The notes: a model not told the origin generated them from the letters alone. A stretch of 64,000 nt of DNA from Carnobacterium_B sp045617425 (GCF_045617425.1 NZ_JAZLIO010000022.1:62001-126000), one strand, 5' to 3'; positions 15,842-25,861 are shown, numbered from the stretch's first letter. A program made the numbers and translations.

Positions 15842-16774
15842 TTATTGAGCTTCTTCTTCTGGAACGAGTTCAACACCGTTTTCATCAGAAGCTCCGTTTG
15901 ACTCTTCATTTTTATCCTCACTATACTTAAATGGAGAAAAATAAGCCCCAACTTCAATATTTATTGTTCCTTTTTGGTCGCCCACTTTTTTTACCATATC
16001 AGGATAATAAATCATTTTTTCTGCAAAAGAAGGTATCGAAGCAATTACTTCATTCCCATCATTCATATACAATTTAATAAGGTAATCATCAACCTTACTA
16101 GGCGTATACTGGACTTCTGAAATACTGTTTTGGATATTTTCATTTAGTGATTGGTACTGAACAATCATTTCCTTTAACGCTTTGTTTTCTTCAAATTCTT
16201 TGAAAATTGGTGGATTTCCAATAGATACTTTTCTACTTTCATTTACAATTTTCCCATTTTCAAGGATATTGTAGTATTCATTGTCTTTAACTAAATAAGC
16301 AACAGTCTCATACTCTTCGATTTCCAAAGTGTAGTCATTCAAACCATCTAAAACAATTTCCATAGATTTAACTTGTGGTAATTCAGATACAACTTTTCCA
16401 GAAATTTTATTTCTTTCAAAGAATATTTCCCAGAGATTACCTCCAGATTTAATACCACTTTCATCAATTATTTCTTGATCAGCTACTTCTTTTGCACCAC
16501 TAACAGAAACGATATCTACTTTGCTTAAGGGACTTATAAAATACACAACTATCAAAATTGCAAATGAAAATAATAAAATAAGTGTGATTAATCGTGTGAA
16601 AAGTTTTTTTTGACGTTGTTTTTTTAATTTTGGTAATGTATGCTCTAATGATTTTTTTCTTTGAAATGCAGCTTGCCTATCGCTATCTGCCGTTTCTTTT
16701 TTATGTTCTCCCTTCTTTAAAGAAGAAAGATGCAGGTTAGTTACAGGTTTTTTTTTGTTATTCTGTTTTCTCAT
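15842..16774 (-). CDS. divIB: Cell division protein DivIB/FtsQ
   Basis: This 310-residue bitopic membrane protein has a long basic cytoplasmic N-terminus, one membrane helix (about residues 60-82, LITLILLFSFAILIVVYFIS), then an extracytoplasmic POTRA domain starting VDIVSVSGAKEVADQEI and a beta domain. The acidic tail is typical of Firmicute DivIB. It works in the divisome with FtsL and DivIC to control septal synthesis by FtsW and PBP2B. It follows murG in the cluster. The 135 bases between it and ftsA hold no clear hairpin terminator. Confidence 0.92.
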   Translation of the reverse strand: MRKQNNKKKPVTNLHLSSLKKGEHKKETADSDRQAAFQRKKSLEHTLPKLKKQRQKKLFTRLITLILLFSFAILIVVYFISPLSKVDIVSVSGAKEVADQEIIDESGIKSGGNLWEIFFERNKISGKVVSELPQVKSMEIVLDGLNDYTLEIEEYETVAYLVKDNEYYNILENGKIVNESRKVSIGNPPIFKEFEENKALKEMIVQYQSLNENIQNSISEVQYTPSKVDDYLIKLYMNDGNEVIASIPSFAEKMIYYPDMVKKVGDQKGTINIEVGAYFSPFKYSEDKNEESNGASDENGVELVPEEEAQ

Positions 16775-16797
16775 GCACCTATCCTCCTTTATAAAAG

Positions 16798-17901
16798 TTA
16801 TTTTTTCACAATTTTATTGATTACTTCAATTATTCTATCTGACGCATCTGGCATGCCCATTTTTTTAGCATTTCTTGCCATTTCTTGACGCAAATTTTGG
16901 TTTAGCATCAAATCATCCAATGTTTGGGCTAACTTTTCACCAGTTAATTCGGATTCATTGATTAATTTTGCAGCATTTTTATTTACTAAACTCTCTGCAT
17001 TTTTTGTTTGGTGATCGTTGGTCACATAAGGACTAGGAATCAAGACACTTGGTAATCCGAGTGCTGTAAGTTCTGCTAACGTTGTAGCTCCACTTCTTGA
17101 AACAACCAAAGAAACCGTCGAGAAGACTTCTGGCATATTCGAAATGTAGGATACTACAGAAACATTAAATTTCTCATTCTTGATTTTTGTTAACTGACTT
17201 TGAATCGTTTCAAAATGAACATCTCCTGTAGCCATCAATACTTGATAATCTTTATTCGCTAATAAAGGTAGGGATTCAACAAAAGCATCATTAATCCTTT
17301 TGGCTCCTCTACTACCACCGAAAATTAAGACAGTTGGTTTCTCAGAATCTAAATTGTACTCTTCTAAAGCCGCTTTTTTTTGTACATTACTTACTTCTTG
17401 TGCTCTTGGATTACCCGTAAAACAAACTTTTCCAGGATATTTAGCAAAATCATTTCGTACTTCTTCAAAACAAATTGCAATTTTAGTTACATACCGTGCA
17501 AGAAATTTATTCGTTATACCTGCAACGCTATTTTGTTCGTGGATAATACTAGGAACACCTAATTTTGATGCCGCGTATACTATCGGTGCACATACATACC
17601 CACCAGTCCCAATAACGATATCAGGTTGGAAGTTCTTAATAATTTTTTTAGCTTGATTTATACTACTGATAAACATTCTTATCGTTTTAACTGTATCAAG
17701 AGACAATGAACGTTTGAATCCTTTTATTTCTACAGAAGCAAAAGGTATCCCATATTCTTTTACAATTCTATTTTCTAACCCTTTTTCAGTTCCAACATAC
17801 AAAAATTCTGCAGTTGGATTTAGTTCTTGTATACGATGCATAAGTGCGAGTGCTGGATAGACATGTCCTCCAGTTCCACCACCAGATAATAAAATTTTCA
17901 T
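16798..17901 (-). CDS. murG: UDP-GlcNAc:lipid I N-acetylglucosaminyltransferase MurG
   Basis: This 367-residue GT28 enzyme makes lipid II from lipid I at the inner face of the membrane. It has the N-terminal glycine-rich loop SGGGTGGHVYPALAL, VIGTGGYVCAP, the HEQN motif in IIHEQNSVAG, and the donor-binding C-terminal domain with SRSGATTLAELTALG and DHQTKNAE. The length is normal. The gene lies between murD and divIB. No ftsW or murB is found here, unlike in Bacillus. Confidence 0.97.
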   Translation of the reverse strand: MKILLSGGGTGGHVYPALALMHRIQELNPTAEFLYVGTEKGLENRIVKEYGIPFASVEIKGFKRSLSLDTVKTIRMFISSINQAKKIIKNFQPDIVIGTGGYVCAPIVYAASKLGVPSIIHEQNSVAGITNKFLARYVTKIAICFEEVRNDFAKYPGKVCFTGNPRAQEVSNVQKKAALEEYNLDSEKPTVLIFGGSRGAKRINDAFVESLPLLANKDYQVLMATGDVHFETIQSQLTKIKNEKFNVSVVSYISNMPEVFSTVSLVVSRSGATTLAELTALGLPSVLIPSPYVTNDHQTKNAESLVNKNAAKLINESELTGEKLAQTLDDLMLNQNLRQEMARNAKKMGMPDASDRIIEVINKIVKK

Positions 17902-17921
17902 CGGCTGCTAGACCAAAAGGC

Positions 17922-19307
17922 CTATTCCTCCTCTTCTGTTGCTTCTTCTACTAATTGTTCAACGGAATGAATAAAGGCATCGCCACGAACCTCAAAACTT
18001 CGGTACTGGTCCCAACTTGCACAAGCAGGCGATAATAAAATGACATCGTTTGGCTCACTTAGCTCATAAGCAACCGGCACAGCCGCTTCAACATTTTGAA
18101 CAGATATAATCGATGGAATTCCAGCTTCAGTACCCGTTTCACTTAATTTCATTGCCGTTTCTCCAAAAACAATTAAAGCTTTTACTTTTTTATTCATTAC
18201 TGGAATCAATTCATCAAAATTGTTTCCTCGATCTAAACCACCAGCTAGTAAAATAACAGGAACATCAAAACCTTTTAATGCATTTTCTGTTGCTAACGTA
18301 TTCGTGGCTTTTGAATCATTATAAAAGCGACGTTCATTCCACTCTCTTACAAATTGAGTTCGGTGTTTGACACCCGTAAACTGTTCTAAACTCGTCCGGA
18401 TTACGCCATTTTCTTGATTCATCAACTTAGCAACTGCAATAGCTGCCATTGCATTCTCAACATTATGATCACCAGGAATCAAAATAGTTTCCTTAGCCAT
18501 TACGGGCTCCCCTTGATAATAGATCACATCGTCTTGCAAATACACTCCTGTTTCTATGATTTCTTTTCTTGAAAAAGGCACAATAGTGGCTTTACTTTGT
18601 TGAGACAATTCTCTTAGTTCAGGTTGATCCCAGTTGACAATCAAATAATCTTCTTCAGTTTGATTCTTAGTAATACTCATCTTAGCTGCCACATACTCTT
18701 CTCTTGTTCCGTGGTAATCTAAATGAGCGGAATAAATATTTGTTATGACCGCAATATGCGGTCTTAGTTCAGTTATTCCCATTAATTGAAAACTAGATAA
18801 TTCCATTATAATCTCATCATTGCTTGTTGCTTTTTGAGCTACAAGACTTGCAGGAGTTCCAATATTTCCAGCCACATAAGCATGACCTTGAGAACGCCCG
18901 GCATTTAACAACTCTGCTATCATAGTTGTAGTAGTTGTTTTTCCATTTGTACCTGTAATACCAATGATCATACTTTCAGCTACTTCATAAGCTAATTCGA
19001 CTTCTGTAATGACAGGTATGCCTTTTTCCACAGCTTTCATAATGATAGGATTGTTATACATAATACCCGGATTTTTCACGACCCATTCAAAATCTTCGTC
19101 TAATAGCTCAACGGGATGTCCTCCTGTAACTACTCGTATACCAGATTCTAATAATTCTTGAGCCTGAGGATTTTCATCAAAATTTTTATAATCATTAACG
19201 GTTACTAGTGCACCTAACGAATGAAGGAGTTTAGCTGCATTTACTCCACTTAGAGCGAGTCCTAAAACCAATACTTTTTTATGTTCATAGCGTTTTATTT
19301 TTTTCAT
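17922..19307 (-). CDS. murD: UDP-N-acetylmuramoylalanine--D-glutamate ligase MurD
   Basis: This 461-residue ATP-dependent ligase adds D-glutamate to UDP-MurNAc-L-Ala. It shows the N-terminal UDP-binding fold (KVLVLGLALSGVNAAKLL), the ATP loop GITGTNGKTTTT, the central-domain IYSAHLDYHGT and the C-terminal-domain NDSKATNTLATENAL and LSPACASWDQY. The length matches the family. It lies 20 bases upstream of murG. Confidence 0.97.
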   Translation of the reverse strand: MKKIKRYEHKKVLVLGLALSGVNAAKLLHSLGALVTVNDYKNFDENPQAQELLESGIRVVTGGHPVELLDEDFEWVVKNPGIMYNNPIIMKAVEKGIPVITEVELAYEVAESMIIGITGTNGKTTTTTMIAELLNAGRSQGHAYVAGNIGTPASLVAQKATSNDEIIMELSSFQLMGITELRPHIAVITNIYSAHLDYHGTREEYVAAKMSITKNQTEEDYLIVNWDQPELRELSQQSKATIVPFSRKEIIETGVYLQDDVIYYQGEPVMAKETILIPGDHNVENAMAAIAVAKLMNQENGVIRTSLEQFTGVKHRTQFVREWNERRFYNDSKATNTLATENALKGFDVPVILLAGGLDRGNNFDELIPVMNKKVKALIVFGETAMKLSETGTEAGIPSIISVQNVEAAVPVAYELSEPNDVILLSPACASWDQYRSFEVRGDAFIHSVEQLVEEATEEEE

Positions 19308-19372
19308 ATCTAAACCTCTTTTTCTTAAAATAAGGATTTTTTAGTATCAAGCAGTGAAAGTTACTGTAAGCT

Positions 19373-20338
19373 TCATAGAATAATTATTAGACATGCTACT
19401 GCAGCTAATAATCCAATAGACCAAAAAGTAAGAACGACACGCCATTCACTCCAACCGCTCATTTCAAAATGGTGATGAATAGGGCTCATCTTAAAGACCC
19501 GTTTACCTCTTAGTTTAAAAGAAGTAACTTGGATCATAACACTTGCGGTTTCCATAACAAAAACAAGACCGATTAAAAGAAGTGACCATTCTTGATGCAA
19601 CAAAATTGAAATAGCTGCTAAACCACCACCTAATGCTAGTGAACCAACGTCTCCCATAAATATTTTAGCGGGTTTTTTATTAAAAAAGAAAAAGCCAATC
19701 AACCCACCTATGACAGTTAAACAAACAATTAAAATATCCAATTGCTGTTGATTCCAAGCAATAATAGCATATGCTCCATAAGCAATACTGGCGGTTCCGG
19801 CAACTAGCCCGTCTAGACCATCCGTTAAGTTAACAGCATTTGAAAAACCAACTAACCAAAAGATAATAAATAGTCCATAAAACCAACCAATATCAACAGT
19901 GCCTAGAAAAGGGAAAGCTAATTCTGTTGGAATATTTTCATAAAGGAAAACACCAAAGAAAAGCACTCCACCAAGTATTTGTCCAATTAACTTTTGTTTA
20001 GAAGTCAAACCAAGATTTCTTTTTTTGAACACCTTAATGAAATCATCCAAGAATCCCAATAAGCCATAAAGGATTAAGATGAAAAGAGTTAACACAATGC
20101 CTATTGAAAAGACATTTTGCCATATAGAAACCCAAACAGTTGAAATAATGGCAGCTACTAGGAAGACAATCCCTCCCATAGTTGGAGTTCCCGTCTTCAC
20201 TTCGTGCCACTTAGGCCCTTCATCTCTAGTCGTTTGTCCTAATTGTTTTGTTTTAAAAAAACCAATCACGATCGGCATTGCCATAATAGTTAAAGCAAAT
20301 CCGCTCACAACTGCGATTAACATCTCTGTCCACTGCAT
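19373..20338 (-). CDS. mraY: Phospho-N-acetylmuramoyl-pentapeptide transferase MraY
   Basis: This 321-residue polytopic membrane enzyme transfers phospho-MurNAc-pentapeptide to undecaprenyl phosphate, making lipid I. Conserved motifs are GTPTMGG near the N-terminus, GFLDDFIKV with the catalytic aspartate pair, NAVNLTDGLDGL, FMGDVGSLALGG and the C-terminal MSPIHHHFE. About ten membrane helices are apparent. It lies 12 bases after murE. Confidence 0.97.
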   Translation of the reverse strand: MQWTEMLIAVVSGFALTIMAMPIVIGFFKTKQLGQTTRDEGPKWHEVKTGTPTMGGIVFLVAAIISTVWVSIWQNVFSIGIVLTLFILILYGLLGFLDDFIKVFKKRNLGLTSKQKLIGQILGGVLFFGVFLYENIPTELAFPFLGTVDIGWFYGLFIIFWLVGFSNAVNLTDGLDGLVAGTASIAYGAYAIIAWNQQQLDILIVCLTVIGGLIGFFFFNKKPAKIFMGDVGSLALGGGLAAISILLHQEWSLLLIGLVFVMETASVMIQVTSFKLRGKRVFKMSPIHHHFEMSGWSEWRVVLTFWSIGLLAAVACLIIIL

Positions 20339-20350
20339 TATTTTCCGCTC

Positions 20351-21829
20351 CTATTTATCATTGTTTTTTATGAGTATCGCTTTTTCGGCCTCTTCAACAT
20401 CATCAAAATGAATTTTTTCAGTCCCGATAATTTGATAATTTTCATGACCTTTTCCAGCAATCAAGACAATATCATTTGGTGCTGCTTGTTTAATGGCAGA
20501 CTGGATAGCTTCTCTTCTATCAGGAATCAATTGATATGAATCTTTTTCTAATCCTGAAACTACCTCATCTAATATATCATAAGGATCTTCCGTTCTTGGA
20601 TTGTCAGATGTAAAGATGACTGTATCTGAATTTTTTTGTGCAATTTCAGCCATTATTGGTCGTTTAGTGCGATCACGGTCTCCGCCACAACCAACTACAC
20701 AAAATACATTTCCAGTTTTGATTTCATTTACTGCATTTAATACATTTAATAACCCATCTGGCGTGTGTGCGTAATCAACTATTACAGCAAAATCGTATTC
20801 TCCTTTAACAATCTCAAAACGGCCTCTTACGCCACTTATCTGACTAAGGGATTGGATAACAGAAGGCAATTCCAATCCAGCCGCATATGCTCCTGCAATT
20901 GCTGCTAAAGCATTCGACACATTAAACTTACCAACTAGTTGTAATTGTACTTCGTATACTTGATCTTCAAAATTCAAATTAAAACGGGTACCTTTATTTG
21001 TGATCCTTAAATCAGTAGCTTTAAAATCAGCTGGTTGATCGATTCCATAAGAAAAAACAGAAGCAGCCGTTTTTTCTTCAAAACTTCTGCCCACTGGATC
21101 ATCAAAATTTAAGATAGCAAATTTAGGCTTATCTTGCTGATAGCCATTACCTAATTGTGAAAATAATAAACTTTTGGCTTCAGCATATTTTTCCATAGTG
21201 TGATGATATTCCAGATGATCTTGACTTAGATTAGTAAAAATTGCAATGTCAAAATCAGTCCCCCACACCCTACCTTGAACCAAAGAATGTGAAGAAACTT
21301 CCATAGAACAAGTCTCTACGCCGTTTTCTTGCATTTCACGCAATGTTTTTTGTAGCGTAAGACTATCTGGTGTTGTATTTTTTGTTTCATAAACTTCAGC
21401 ACCAATACGACGGTACATCGTTCCAATAACCCCTGTTTTTTCCTTATGATCATGAAAAATATAATCCAAAAGATGTGTGACTGTTGTTTTACCGTTTGTA
21501 CCAGTAACACCTATGACACGTAAATTCTGGCTCGGGTAATCATAAAAAACAGCAGCTAAAATTGCCATAGCTTTCATTGTATTATTTACATATACAACCG
21601 GAACTTCTAAATCTAGTGGTTCGCTTGCCACCACTAGAACTGCTCCTTTTTGAACAGCTTCTTTCGCTAATTCATGTCCATTATGAAGAGAACCAATAAT
21701 ACAGACAAAAAGTGAACCAGGTTCAACTTCTCTCGTATCTTGAGTAACTTTTGTAATTTCTAAATTATCGGAAAAACCTGTCGAAAACTTCTTTGATTTT
21801 AATGGTTTGATCAATTCAATTGCTTTCAC
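20351..21829 (-). CDS. murE: UDP-N-acetylmuramoyl-tripeptide synthetase MurE, meso-diaminopimelate type
   Basis: MurE adds the third amino acid to the stem peptide. It has the ATP loop GVTGTNGKTTVTHLL, the central EVSSHSLVQGRV and the C-terminal specificity motif DNPR in FTSDNPRTEDPYDI. DNPR is the motif of enzymes that use meso-DAP; lysine-adding MurE proteins differ here. The start is a GTG at 21829, because AGGTGA lies 5 bases upstream. A GTG three codons earlier is part of that site. At 492 residues the length is normal. In streptococci and many other Lactobacillales murE lies outside the dcw cluster, while here it follows pbpB as in Bacillus. Confidence 0.96.
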   Translation of the reverse strand: MKAIELIKPLKSKKFSTGFSDNLEITKVTQDTREVEPGSLFVCIIGSLHNGHELAKEAVQKGAVLVVASEPLDLEVPVVYVNNTMKAMAILAAVFYDYPSQNLRVIGVTGTNGKTTVTHLLDYIFHDHKEKTGVIGTMYRRIGAEVYETKNTTPDSLTLQKTLREMQENGVETCSMEVSSHSLVQGRVWGTDFDIAIFTNLSQDHLEYHHTMEKYAEAKSLLFSQLGNGYQQDKPKFAILNFDDPVGRSFEEKTAASVFSYGIDQPADFKATDLRITNKGTRFNLNFEDQVYEVQLQLVGKFNVSNALAAIAGAYAAGLELPSVIQSLSQISGVRGRFEIVKGEYDFAVIVDYAHTPDGLLNVLNAVNEIKTGNVFCVVGCGGDRDRTKRPIMAEIAQKNSDTVIFTSDNPRTEDPYDILDEVVSGLEKDSYQLIPDRREAIQSAIKQAAPNDIVLIAGKGHENYQIIGTEKIHFDDVEEAEKAILIKNNDK

Positions 21830-21844
21830 TATTTTCACCTTTTT

Positions 21845-24004
21845 CTATTCTTGTGGAGTTTCTAATTTTATGTTGATTTTATCCGTACTTTGCATATTAG
21901 CGTTTGGTTCAAGACTTTGACTAACTACATAGCCTTCACCTTCAAATGTAAATTCTAATCCAGTTATTTCTGATACCTTTAAAACATCATTTTTTGACCA
22001 TCCCATCATATCTGGCATAGTCATAGCCCCATTGGTCATTAAAACCACACGTTGATTTTCAATAGTGGTTTCAGCTGGTAATGGTAATTGTTGTACTATT
22101 GTATCACCATTTCCGACAACGGTCACATTTAACTGAGTACCTTCTAATGATTTAAGTGCTTCATCTTTTGAAATCCCAGTAACTTTTGGCATTTCGACCG
22201 TATTTGTCTCAGATTCTTCATCTTCTCCTAAGGCCAAATATTCTAATGCTCGTTTCATAATAGGGTGATAAATTTCTTTAACTACTCCACTTCCTGTTGT
22301 ACTGCCATCTTTAATTTCAGGCTGTTGTACTGTAATGTAAAGAATCACTTTTGGATCATCTGCTGGGGCCATAGCGGCGACAGAATAAATGTAATTTGTT
22401 CCACCACTATAATACTGTTTTGTTTTAGGATTGACAATCTCAGCAGTCCCAGTTTTTGCAGCAATTTCATAGCCATCGATTTGATAACCTACCCCAGTAC
22501 CATTTTTGTTGTAAACGACCTCTTTTAAATAGTCCAATGTTTGGTCTGCTACTTCTTTACTAATCGGTTGGCCTACAACTTCTGGTTCAACGATTGTTTC
22601 TTTTCCTGTATCTGAATCAACAAATTTACTTATAAATTGTGGTTTCATCATTTGACCATCATTTGCTACCGCTGTAAAAGCTTGCAGCATTTGAAATGCG
22701 GTAACGGTTAATCCTTGCCCAAATGCAGTATTTGCTTGTTCTAGAGGATAGTTAAAGGCAACTGAACCTTTGGCTTCATTTGCCAAACCAGAATTAGTCG
22801 TTTCGCCAATTCCAAAGGCCTCCATATATTCTTTCCAAGTTTCTGGGCTCATTTTTTCCATTAAGTTAGCAAATGCCACATTACTCGAACGTGCCAAACC
22901 TTCTAAATAAGAAATTGTACCCCAACCATTTGGATCATGGTCGTGAATCGGATCATCGCCAATCATTTTTACTCCTGATTGGAAATAAGCATTTGGATCA
23001 AACACACCTTCGCTGACAGCTGCAGATAAAGTCAATATCTTCATTGTAGATCCTGGTTCATACGTGTTCTCAACCAAAAGATTTTGCCACAATTGATCAA
23101 TTCCTTCTTTTGTGGTCCCATTAAATGTAGGTCTCTGTGACGCTGCAATAATAGCACCTGTCTCTGGATTAATCAACGTTGCCGTTACCATCGCAGGATT
23201 GTATTTTTCATCAATTTCGCTCATGACATTTTCCATATAGACTTGCATACGTTTATCTAACGTCAGATAGATGTCATCACCATTTTCAGGCTCTGTTGTT
23301 TCTACTTTAGAATTTGGAATAACGTAACCAAAACTATCTTTTTGATAAATCGTTTTCCCATCTGTTCCTTTAAGGATATCGTCATATGCAAGTTCAATAC
23401 CCATCATGCCTGTTAAATCTGTGCTAGAAACATCCTCTTCTTTGCCAGAAGGTAATGCAGCATACCCGACTAAATGCGAAGCGAATATTCCATTAGGATA
23501 AAGTCTTGTAGGGGTTTCCTCAAAGACAATCCCTGGTAGTTTTTCTTCTTCAATACTTTTTTTTGTATCAAAGGACAAGTTTTTTCCTGCTTCACCAAAT
23601 TCAACTTGAGAAAGATTTTTTTGATTTAAGTTGGTTAAAATGTCTTCTTTGCTCATAGGGATATATTTTTCTAATATTTCAGCTGTTTTTTCTTTATCCG
23701 ATACATGAAGTGCTTCATCAGGATTAGACCATTGATCTGTTAAAACCGCTACTAAAGAATAAGAAGTAGCATCTAATGCAACCGACTCCCCCCCAACATC
23801 ATATATGGTTCCTCGGTTTGCTTCTAGGATGCTACTTCTCGTGTATAAATTATTTATATTTTGGGATAAATTTTCGCCATTAACTTCACCTTTTACCATG
23901 ATAAATGCAATTCGTCCCGCAAAAACAATGAGTAAAAGAACTGTGCAAAAAAACAACAGTATGGCAACCTTTTTTCTGTTTTTTAAAGGATTTTTATTCG
24001 TCAT
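21845..24004 (-). CDS. pbpB: Division-specific class B penicillin-binding protein with PASTA domains (PBP2B/FtsI)
   Basis: This 719-residue septal transpeptidase has an N-terminal membrane anchor (about residues 12-32), the PBP dimerisation domain, and then a transpeptidase domain with all three active-site motifs: STMK (serine nucleophile, EPGSTMKI), SSN (ARSSNVAFAN) and KTG (AAKTGTAEI). Two PASTA repeats close the protein (VEMPKVTGISKDEALKSLEG and a second from MPDMMGWSKNDV). It cross-links septal peptidoglycan with FtsW. The start overlaps the ftsL stop as ATGA, so the two are coupled. Confidence 0.96.
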   Translation of the reverse strand: MTNKNPLKNRKKVAILLFFCTVLLLIVFAGRIAFIMVKGEVNGENLSQNINNLYTRSSILEANRGTIYDVGGESVALDATSYSLVAVLTDQWSNPDEALHVSDKEKTAEILEKYIPMSKEDILTNLNQKNLSQVEFGEAGKNLSFDTKKSIEEEKLPGIVFEETPTRLYPNGIFASHLVGYAALPSGKEEDVSSTDLTGMMGIELAYDDILKGTDGKTIYQKDSFGYVIPNSKVETTEPENGDDIYLTLDKRMQVYMENVMSEIDEKYNPAMVTATLINPETGAIIAASQRPTFNGTTKEGIDQLWQNLLVENTYEPGSTMKILTLSAAVSEGVFDPNAYFQSGVKMIGDDPIHDHDPNGWGTISYLEGLARSSNVAFANLMEKMSPETWKEYMEAFGIGETTNSGLANEAKGSVAFNYPLEQANTAFGQGLTVTAFQMLQAFTAVANDGQMMKPQFISKFVDSDTGKETIVEPEVVGQPISKEVADQTLDYLKEVVYNKNGTGVGYQIDGYEIAAKTGTAEIVNPKTKQYYSGGTNYIYSVAAMAPADDPKVILYITVQQPEIKDGSTTGSGVVKEIYHPIMKRALEYLALGEDEESETNTVEMPKVTGISKDEALKSLEGTQLNVTVVGNGDTIVQQLPLPAETTIENQRVVLMTNGAMTMPDMMGWSKNDVLKVSEITGLEFTFEGEGYVVSQSLEPNANMQSTDKINIKLETPQE

Positions 24005-24384
24005 TTTATAACATTCCTTACATTTTCTTCATTCATTTCTAAACCAAATTTATTCGCAATTTCATACACGCGATCATAACGTGATAATTCTTGGACTTCT
24101 TGCTCTAAGTTTTCATTGACCGTTGTGGATTCAGAAATTGTGGTTGTTGCATCTTGCAGTGTGCGATTGCTACTGGCAATGGTAATTTCTAATGAAATAC
24201 TAACAGCGATAAGAGCAAACAAAACAATTAAAACTGAACTGATAAGTAATTTTTCTCCTTTTGTTATACCTATTCTTTTTGTAAAAGGAGTATGTATTTT
24301 TTCCTTTTTAGGAGTAGGAGCTGTCTGCGGCTGAAAGGGTACTTCGACTTCAAGGTTTCTAGCTAAATTACTTTCTAATGGCAT
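24001..24384 (-). CDS. ftsL: Cell division protein FtsL
   Basis: This 127-residue bitopic protein has a basic cytoplasmic N-terminus, one membrane helix (about residues 47-70, LLISSVLIVLFALIAVSISL) and an extracytoplasmic coiled coil with LEQEVQELSRYDRVYEIANK. It partners DivIB and DivIC. Sequence conservation in this family is low, so the call rests on topology, size and position between rsmH and pbpB. Its stop overlaps the pbpB start. Confidence 0.92.
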   Translation of the reverse strand: MPLESNLARNLEVEVPFQPQTAPTPKKEKIHTPFTKRIGITKGEKLLISSVLIVLFALIAVSISLEITIASSNRTLQDATTTISESTTVNENLEQEVQELSRYDRVYEIANKFGLEMNEENVRNVIK

Positions 24385-24401
24385 AATTTAATACATCCTT
24401 C

Positions 24402-25367
24402 CTATCCTTTAGTGTTTAGTTTAGTTTGTTTTTCAGCAATTCGTAACTTGGCACTTCTCGAACGATTATTTACGGCTAGCTCTTCTTCTGAAGGCAGAAT
24501 TGGTTTTCTGGTAATCAATTTTAATTCAGGTAAAAATTCGTCTGGAATAACTGGTAATCCACGCGGCAATTCAGGTCCTTTAGAGTGATCCTTAAAGATA
24601 GATTTAACGATTCGATCCTCTAATGAATGAAACGAAATCACGCTGATCCGTCCGCCTATTGCCAATAAATCAATTGCTTGTTCTAACGAATCTTCTACTG
24701 AAGATAACTCATCATTAACGGCAATTCGTATTGCTTGAAAAACCCGTTTTGCTGGATGCCCGCCTTTTCTTCTAGCTGGTGCAGGTATTCCTGATTTAAT
24801 GAGTTCAACTAATTCGCTAGTTGTTTCAATAGGCTTAATTTCTCTAGCAGCTTCAATTTTACGAGCAATTTGTTTCGAAAATTTTTCTTCTCCATAACGG
24901 TAGAAAATTCTAATCAAATCGTGGTAAGACCATTCATTAACGACATCTTTTGCCGTTAAGGGAGCATCTGTATCCATTCGCATGTCTAGAGGTGCATCTT
25001 GATGGTAACTAAAGCCACGTTCTGCTTCATCTAGCTGTGGAGAAGAAACTCCTAAATCATATAGCACTCCATCTACTTCGTTTATTCCACGTTCAGTTAA
25101 TTCTTCTTTAATATATCGGAAATTTGCTTTAATAAAGGTAACCATACCTTTTTCAACATATTCAGCTAACCGGATTTTTGCGTTTTCAATTGCACGTTCA
25201 TCTTGGTCAAAAGCAAATAAATGCCCGTTTTCATTCAATTGTGATAATAAATATTCACTATGACCCGCTCCACCTAAAGTACAATCAACATAAATACCTT
25301 CTGGGGATAACGACAGCCCATCAACTGTTTCGCGCAATAAGACTGTTTCATGATTAAATGCTGTCAT
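24402..25367 (-). CDS. rsmH: 16S rRNA (cytosine-1402-N4) methyltransferase RsmH
   Basis: This 321-residue SAM-dependent enzyme (MraW) methylates C1402 in the ribosomal P site. It has the SAM loop YVDCTLGGAGHSEYLL, DQDERAIENA, VDGVLYDLGVSSPQLDEAERGFS and the C-terminal ISFHSLEDRIVK, all family signatures. It follows mraZ by 62 bases, as is nearly universal at the head of the dcw cluster. Confidence 0.97.
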   Translation of the reverse strand: MTAFNHETVLLRETVDGLSLSPEGIYVDCTLGGAGHSEYLLSQLNENGHLFAFDQDERAIENAKIRLAEYVEKGMVTFIKANFRYIKEELTERGINEVDGVLYDLGVSSPQLDEAERGFSYHQDAPLDMRMDTDAPLTAKDVVNEWSYHDLIRIFYRYGEEKFSKQIARKIEAAREIKPIETTSELVELIKSGIPAPARRKGGHPAKRVFQAIRIAVNDELSSVEDSLEQAIDLLAIGGRISVISFHSLEDRIVKSIFKDHSKGPELPRGLPVIPDEFLPELKLITRKPILPSEEELAVNNRSRSAKLRIAEKQTKLNTKG

Positions 25368-25429
25368 TTTTTTCGCCTACCTAACTCACTAATTTATTTA
25401 TCTTTTTTTATTTTTAAACTTGTAGATTG

Positions 25430-25861
25430 CTAGAATCCAAAATCAATCATATCTTCGGCAATACTATCAAATGTTTCTTCAGCTTCTTGGGAAACTTGGT
25501 TCCATCTTGTCTCTCCCCAAATTTCAATTCGTTCAGAAACTCCAACAACATGGCAAACTTTTTCTAATTTTGCATGTTCTCTCAATGTTTGAGGAATATT
25601 GATTCTTCCTTGTTTATCTATTTCACATTCAACAGCAGCTGAGTAAAAGAATCTTGTAAAAGCACGAGCTTCTTTCTTTGCTAACGGAAGTTGTTTGAGC
25701 TTTTCTTCAAGAGCAGACCATGATTCTTGCGGGTATCCAAACAAACATCCATCTAATCCACGAGTAAGAATAAACTTCTCACCTAAATCAGATCGAAACT
25801 TTGATGGCATGATTAAACGACCTTTGGCATCAATGTTGTGCTTGTGTTCACCCAATAACAT
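25430..25861 (-). CDS. mraZ: Transcriptional regulator MraZ
   Basis: This 143-residue protein has two AbrB-like SpoVT domains, starting LGEHKHNIDAKGRLIMPSKF and CEIDKQGRINIPQTLREHA, with the DAKGR and DKQGR repeats that mark the family. It forms ring-shaped oligomers that bind DNA upstream of the cluster and control mra transcription. The ATG follows GGGGTGA. Three GTGG repeats at 10-bp period lie just upstream; see that entry. Confidence 0.96.
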   Translation of the reverse strand: MLLGEHKHNIDAKGRLIMPSKFRSDLGEKFILTRGLDGCLFGYPQESWSALEEKLKQLPLAKKEARAFTRFFYSAAVECEIDKQGRINIPQTLREHAKLEKVCHVVGVSERIEIWGETRWNQVSQEAEETFDSIAEDMIDFGF

